A stretch of DNA of 64,000 nucleotides from Trileptium ribeirensis (Eukaryota; Nematoda; Enoplea; Enoplida; Thoracostomopsidae). Made by a program: the position numbers and the translations under genes. Positions 61,401 through 64,000 of this stretch are shown here, piece after piece; within the stretch, counting starts at the first letter, position 1; every line of letters starts with the position of its first letter. The stretch spans positions 1 through 64,000 of the forward strand of contig JASANE010012752.1 of assembly GCA_030248225.1 (NCBI GenBank), given 5' to 3'. Below the pieces are notes generated by a model. That model was not told where the DNA came from and did no database searches. It was given only the letters and a program-made list of their open reading frames with translations.

Positions 61401-63931
61401 AAGTGCAACAGGGAATTATTTGCAAGAATTTTATAAATAAAAATACTCTGGCTGTTCCAATTGTTTGAAGATAGTCGAATTGGAACCAGATTTGATATTA
61501 TATCACAGCTAAGCGCAAAACCAGTAGCAATGCCTTAATCGTATCCGAAAAACAAATGGACAGAATTTGAACAGATGTTCGGGCAAGTGCCACTACAATG
61601 TCAGTAACTAAAGTCATGGCGAGAAAGTTCATTGCTGTCTACGTAACAGCCAAATTCGTCGAAACACTTGAGCACCGTACAGTCCTATAATGTGAAGTTA
61701 ATCATTTTGATAATCGCCATGTTGGTGTAATTAAAAACTCTGAACACCTCAGCATATACCTAATACGTTTGATGAATTCAATTATGGTGGATCTTCAGTA
61801 TATGTCTTCATGAATGCGACCAACTGAATTTGAGACGTTTGAAAAGCCGTCTTTCACTTAGTATCAGATTTATAATAACCTCTTAATTACGGTCGTATTT
61901 AGGCTGTGCAACGAAAGTTTAGCTAAGATACACTAAACAATGGTGAATATACGGTAAAGGTTGTGTAACTAATATAGTTCGATCTTGCAACGGAGTTATA
62001 GCAATATCACTGCATTAACATATATCGTTAACGCTGAGGGATCATCGCTGGAAAAGGGTAGCTGCCGACAGTCATCGGGCTTTCAGTTAGTGTTTTCACC
62101 ATGTTTAAACAATATATACTTCTATTGCCAGCAACTCTTTTTTTCTGTTAATATCAAACATAGCTGGATTTTACGCCCAGGCAAATTTTATTTCTGCTGT
62201 GGGTAGTTTTTTCATTAGAACTTGTATGAAAACGGTGTGAAAATTTTGATAGTAAAGAACTGAATAAACCATTGTAACGCACGTAAAGCTTTATTTTCGG
62301 TTCTCAAACAACCCAGTGGTTAGCTTAGTTTAAGCGTCGCCAAAGATTGATGAGAAAATGCTCTTATAATAAAAACATAGTTAAATATTTCTTTAATAAA
62401 ACATCACCGTAAGCCCGATTGACGTCACAATCAACTCAACCAATAAAGCAAAGTAAAGGATTTGGTTAAAATAAGACTCATAAAAAATTTGTGGCTTAGT
62501 ATACAGAGAAAAAATCTAGCCTAGTCTAATATTCTAATCTGTAATTTCAAAGGAGGCAATTTGGCAAGAGGACAGAAATATTAGATCCAGGATTTAAATT
62601 ATATATCTCGACTTCCGTGCTTATATGTTCATAAAATTTGACTGGGATTTTAGAACCGGCATGCGCGGTAGTAGAGTGGTAAGCTCGTGTGCGTCACAAT
62701 TTTAAGTGAATTTAAAATACATCCTTAACGGCGAATTCGCATTTTGGACTAAGAGAAAAACGTATCGCATTTCCCTTTGGTGGATTGTATTGTGGAATGA
62801 AATTGTCATCAGAAATAAGGTTTTAAATGAGAATATAGTTCAGTCGGACAACTGTTTGAGGCTGCCAATTATAATAGCATTGCTTTCAGTTAGTTCCAAG
62901 CTTATTGAGAACCTCTATTTTAACTTGGGTTTATTGCTGGCATGCTCATAGGGATTTGTGACGTCTGACCCCTTGGCATGTGCTCCACCTACGGCGGCGT
63001 AAAACTTCCAGAAAATCGGCAAAATCAAAAATTTGGGAAAATAGCCACAAATTCGCAAAAATTAGGAAACGTTAGCAATAACTAGGAAAAATTAGCAAAA
63101 ACAGATGAAATTTAGGAAAATTATGAACTTTCAAAAACTGAACCTCCGCCGGCAGGCTCACGCCCCTTGGGACCCCTCTCCCTGCCCTACCAGCTGCCCG
63201 CTCAGGTGACCTCGCATTAGGCATGCATTGTTGCATTAAGCATCTATTGATAAAAATACAATCGAAAATTGCTTGGAGTGGGCCAATCATCCCATACATA
63301 CCGCAATCACCGAGTTATGTTGTAGTTTATAACCTTGTAATGACATTGCAATTTTTAACATTACAAGTTGTAATATTTGACATACCTATAGTGCTCACCG
63401 TCAGTTAGCAGCCTTGAGTCACCCAACAGTAAACGCAAACTGCCGCGGTACAATACTTACGAAAATCTCGTTGGTTACCGAAATTAAAATACTTTGCCAT
63501 GCTTACATTTCGCACATATATATTGTAGTTATAAATCGTTGCACGATTATGATTTTTGACATAAGTTTTTAATCCTTTACTTATGACTCTTCGACGAGGT
63601 TTACGTTCGAGATTGTCTAAACAGATTTCGGCACCTAGTCGTTAAGCCGACAAACACTAGGTGGCTCTCCCTCCTTTCAGAAATTTTTTACAGTATGTAT
63701 ACGAATAAAATAACAATTAGATAAAAACGCTTACAGTTGCCATTTTGATTTAGTTCGGTTTCAGGCATGTTTTTAACGGAAAAGCGATGCATTTCAAGCC
63801 ACGACCACCAAACCCAGTATCCGGGCACAAAGGTTGTTCATGACGGATGTGGAGCTGCATGGAACGGCTATGTTCAGTATTGTGTTTGTCAGACTGACAA
63901 CTGCAATGAACAAAACCTACGCAGACAACAG
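40403..63931 (+). CDS. Multi-domain Ly6/uPAR-like secreted or surface protein, partial (8 exons, continues past window)
   Basis: Eight exons join in frame to give 674 codons without a stop: 40403-40463, 44897-45043, 48808-49544, 52551-52806, 53892-54044, 59304-59659, 60808-60952 and 63765-63931. Residues 1-21 look like a signal peptide. Three Ly6/three-finger domains follow at about 23-113, 407-500 and 575-666. Each has about ten cysteines, an N-terminal CxxC-type start and the diagnostic C-terminal CxC...CN (CVCSGNLCN, CVCSASNCN, CVCQTDNCN). Between domains 1 and 2 lies a long Gln/Asn/Ser-rich linker (about 115-400), and between 2 and 3 a Ser/Gly-rich one (501-570). Introns inside domains are all phase 1; introns between modules are phase 0. 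Ly6 proteins usually have one domain and a GPI anchor, so three in series is unusual. Expected location: secretory pathway or cell surface. The partner is unknown. Confidence 0.75.
41240..42700. other. Intron 1 sequence without recognised genes
   Basis: Small ORFs at 41346-41546 and on the minus strand near 40919-41367 lack recognisable domains. No repeats were recognised. Confidence 0.35.
42770..42960 (+). pseudogene. Coding-like fragment of unknown origin
   Basis: A GC-richer island in AT-rich intron reads, with one TGA, as a protein-like string containing DKIFRGKAALYLQRFVISML, the stop, then VHGHEGVTSLHEL and LVAAEAIGPVIY. Composition and residue pattern look like real protein, but I do not recognise a family. 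It may be a retroposed gene piece or transposon fragment. Confidence 0.25.
43440..44460 (+). repeat. Family A, partial copy 3, within intron 1 of the Ly6 gene
   Basis: Matches the right-hand third of copies 1 and 2 with more divergence. Shared features are a GTTTGGACGATATTAGGAATA block (cf. 5550 and 13905), ATTCATTTGCTAAATTGGGT then a TAGATATTAGGCCTGCAGTT block (cf. 5725), and a GATGTATC...TAATATCTGTCGCA block (cf. 6118). Confidence 0.55.
44897..45043 (+). CDS. Ly6 gene exon 2: N-terminal half of Ly6 domain 1
   Basis: Acceptor TTTGCAG before GTACATGC and donor GCAG|GTATTG. In frame it gives TCISCYICGPTERGQC and later CQNV and KLCKT. The CxxCYxC start and spaced cysteines are those of a Ly6 domain first half. 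Entered and left in phase 1. Confidence 0.75.
45607..45640. repeat. TA/TG microsatellite
   Basis: ATATATATGTATATG-type run in intron 2. Confidence 0.85.
46680..46810. other. GC-rich island in intron 2
   Basis: A C-rich block (CCCCCTGAGG, CACCCCCTCTCCCCGG and similar) inside AT-rich intron. No gene or tRNA was recognised; probably the end of a repeat. The rest of intron 2 (45044-48807) holds nothing else recognised. Confidence 0.35.
48808..49544 (+). CDS. Ly6 gene exon 3: C-terminal half of Ly6 domain 1 plus Q-rich linker
   Basis: Acceptor TTTTTCAG; phase 1 in, phase 0 out (AGTCAG|GTACAA). Starts DDFSIIKEC and reaches CVCSGNLCN within 44 residues, then about 200 residues rich in Gln, Asn and Ser (runs such as LLQQQELQKRQLQQQ). 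The frame stays open beyond the donor for 38 more codons to a TAA at 49659-49661 and encodes a hydrophobic stretch, so an unspliced alternative end is possible. Confidence 0.85.
49952..50395 (+). repeat. 74-bp tandem repeat, six units, intron 3
   Basis: CCAAAATATGTAGAAGATGG starts units at 49952, 50026, 50100, 50174, 50248 and 50321. Each continues with TTTTCGAATGCTCCAACTAT and AAGGTCCTATGCTACAGTC. Confidence 0.92.
50400..52550. other. Remainder of intron 3
   Basis: AT-rich; short ORFs at 52028-52225 and 52273-52530 lack domains and do not fit the splice phases. Nothing else was recognised. Confidence 0.4.
52551..52806 (+). CDS. Ly6 gene exon 4: polar linker
   Basis: 85 codons, phase 0 in and phase 1 out (CCAG|GTAAAC). 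Asn/Asp/Gln-rich, low complexity (for example NNADFFERSQNNQQN). The acceptor is TTTAAG, weaker than the other TTTCAG sites, so the left edge is less certain. Confidence 0.6.
53020..53590. other. GC-rich islands in intron 4
   Basis: 53030-53160 and 53360-53590 are far more GC-rich than their surroundings. The second contains the inverted words GGCGCCG and CGGCGCC about 18 bases apart. ORFs on both strands look like low-complexity translation. Probably fragments of an interspersed repeat not otherwise present in the window. Confidence 0.4.
53892..54044 (+). CDS. Ly6 gene exon 5: N-terminal half of Ly6 domain 2
   Basis: Acceptor TTTATTTCAG, donor AACG|GTACAC, phase 1 to phase 1. Gives LQCAMCGEADLSEPADC and later VRPC and RLRC, the cysteine spacing of a Ly6 first half, parallel to exons 2 and 7. 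Confidence 0.8.
54596..54755. repeat. Degenerate tandem repeat of about 35 bp, intron 5
   Basis: Four diverged units of the form GTTTGTATCTCGCAGTAAAA then ATCGCCAAGAC can be aligned across the segment. Confidence 0.45.
57064..57142 (-). repeat. tRNA-like / SINE-head candidate in intron 5
   Basis: The minus strand has an A-box-like TGGCCTAATGATC (57134-57122) and a B-box GTTCAACTC (57085-57077) at tRNA-like spacing, matching the consensus GTTCRANYC. The acceptor and anticodon stems do not close well, so this is a tRNA pseudogene or tRNA-derived SINE remnant. Confidence 0.35.
57489..57690. repeat. Minisatellite of 16-17 bp (TGTACACTGACTTGAT)
   Basis: About nine units, some shortened to CTTGTGTACACTGA, flanked on both sides by near-identical GTGTATAGGCAGG...GCTTGATTTG blocks (57488-57517 and 57660-57689). 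Confidence 0.88.
57700..59303. other. Remainder of intron 5
   Basis: AT-rich with no gene recognised. A short AATAAATAAATAAAT run lies near 58790-58812. Confidence 0.4.
59304..59659 (+). CDS. Ly6 gene exon 6: C-terminal half of Ly6 domain 2 plus Ser/Gly-rich linker
   Basis: Acceptor TGTTTTCAG, donor ATAGAG|GTTAGT, phase 1 in and 0 out. KFCVSDQSL, then DGCF, then FCVCSASNCN end the domain. A 70-residue acidic, Ser/Gly-rich stretch follows (GSESGSGS). Confidence 0.85.
60808..60952 (+). CDS. Ly6 gene exon 7: N-terminal half of Ly6 domain 3
   Basis: Acceptor TTAATAG, donor GACG|GTAAAA, phase 0 in and 1 out. Contains LCQQCSETSASDSKNC, MDCSLEY and VYCLTR. It lies outside any long ORF but has correct splice phases on both sides. 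Confidence 0.8.
60953..63764. other. Intron 7
   Basis: Mostly AT-rich. At 63000-63120 a run of A-rich words (GCAAAAATTAGG and variants) leads into a GC-rich block at 63140-63200. 62664-62690 has a tRNA A-box-like TAGTAGAGTGG without a B box. No gene is called. Confidence 0.4.
63765..63931 (+). CDS. Ly6 gene exon 8: C-terminal half of Ly6 domain 3
   Basis: Acceptor GGTTTCAG, donor CAACAG|GTAATA, phase 1 in and 0 out. KRCISS, DGCGAAWNGY and YCVCQTDNCNEQ complete the domain. The phase-0 donor predicts at least one more exon beyond the window. Confidence 0.85.
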
Positions 63932-64000
63932 GTAATACATGCTTTATGTGCAGTAACACATTGTCGTCACTGCAGCCATAATTGCTAAAATATTCACCAC

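Noticed and set aside
62661..62700. tRNA-like A box TAGTAGAGTGG
   Set aside because: No B box or cloverleaf follows.

Overview
The window looks like eukaryotic, most likely invertebrate metazoan, nuclear DNA. It is AT-rich, coding sequence lies in exons with GT..AG junctions, and most of the length is repeats. A nematode with a large repeat-rich genome would fit the intron sizes, Ly6-type cysteine domains and repeat load, but nothing here fixes the species.

Layout. 1-2.1 kb: a decayed LINE reverse-transcriptase copy (minus strand). 2.3-6.3 kb and 10.5-14.6 kb: two copies of a long non-coding repeat family, with a third partial copy at 43.4-44.5 kb. 7.5-8.7 kb: a minus-strand NADAR (YbiA-like) reading frame joined to an SGNH-hydrolase-like segment, interrupted by one in-frame stop. 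9.4-10.9 kb and 17.9-19.15 kb: an inverted pair of repeats carrying a 40-bp tandem array. 15.5-16.1 kb and 32.0-33.2 kb: two non-autonomous hAT-type elements with terminal inverted repeats (TIRs) and 8-bp target duplications. 20.9-21.55 kb: a long foldback hairpin. 27.3-28.4 kb: a second decayed LINE. 29.06-31.04 kb: a 37-bp minisatellite.

33.28-34.82 kb holds the most striking object: two miniature LTR retrotransposons in opposite orientation. Each has 151-bp LTRs (one shortened to 138 bp), TG..CA ends, 4-bp target duplications, a primer-binding site resembling a tRNA-Trp complement, and a tRNA-Ala(UGC) gene inside the LTR. In the first element both LTRs and both tRNA genes are identical and intact. 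In the second the tRNA copies have decayed. 35.5-38.07 kb: leader and frameshifted gag of an LTR retrotransposon. The leader carries six hairpins built on CGAACG/CGTTCG, with compensatory arm changes. A nearly homogeneous 118-bp tandem array (38.08-39.40 kb) follows directly.

40.4-63.9 kb: the one convincing host gene, plus strand, with eight exons that splice in phase. It encodes a signal peptide and three Ly6/uPAR-like ten-cysteine domains separated by Gln/Asn/Ser-rich linkers, and it continues past the window. Introns that split a domain are phase 1 and introns between modules are phase 0. The third exon can also read through its donor into a hydrophobic tail and stop, which could give a short membrane-anchored form.

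All calls come from reading the sequence. No similarity search, folding or gene-prediction program was run.
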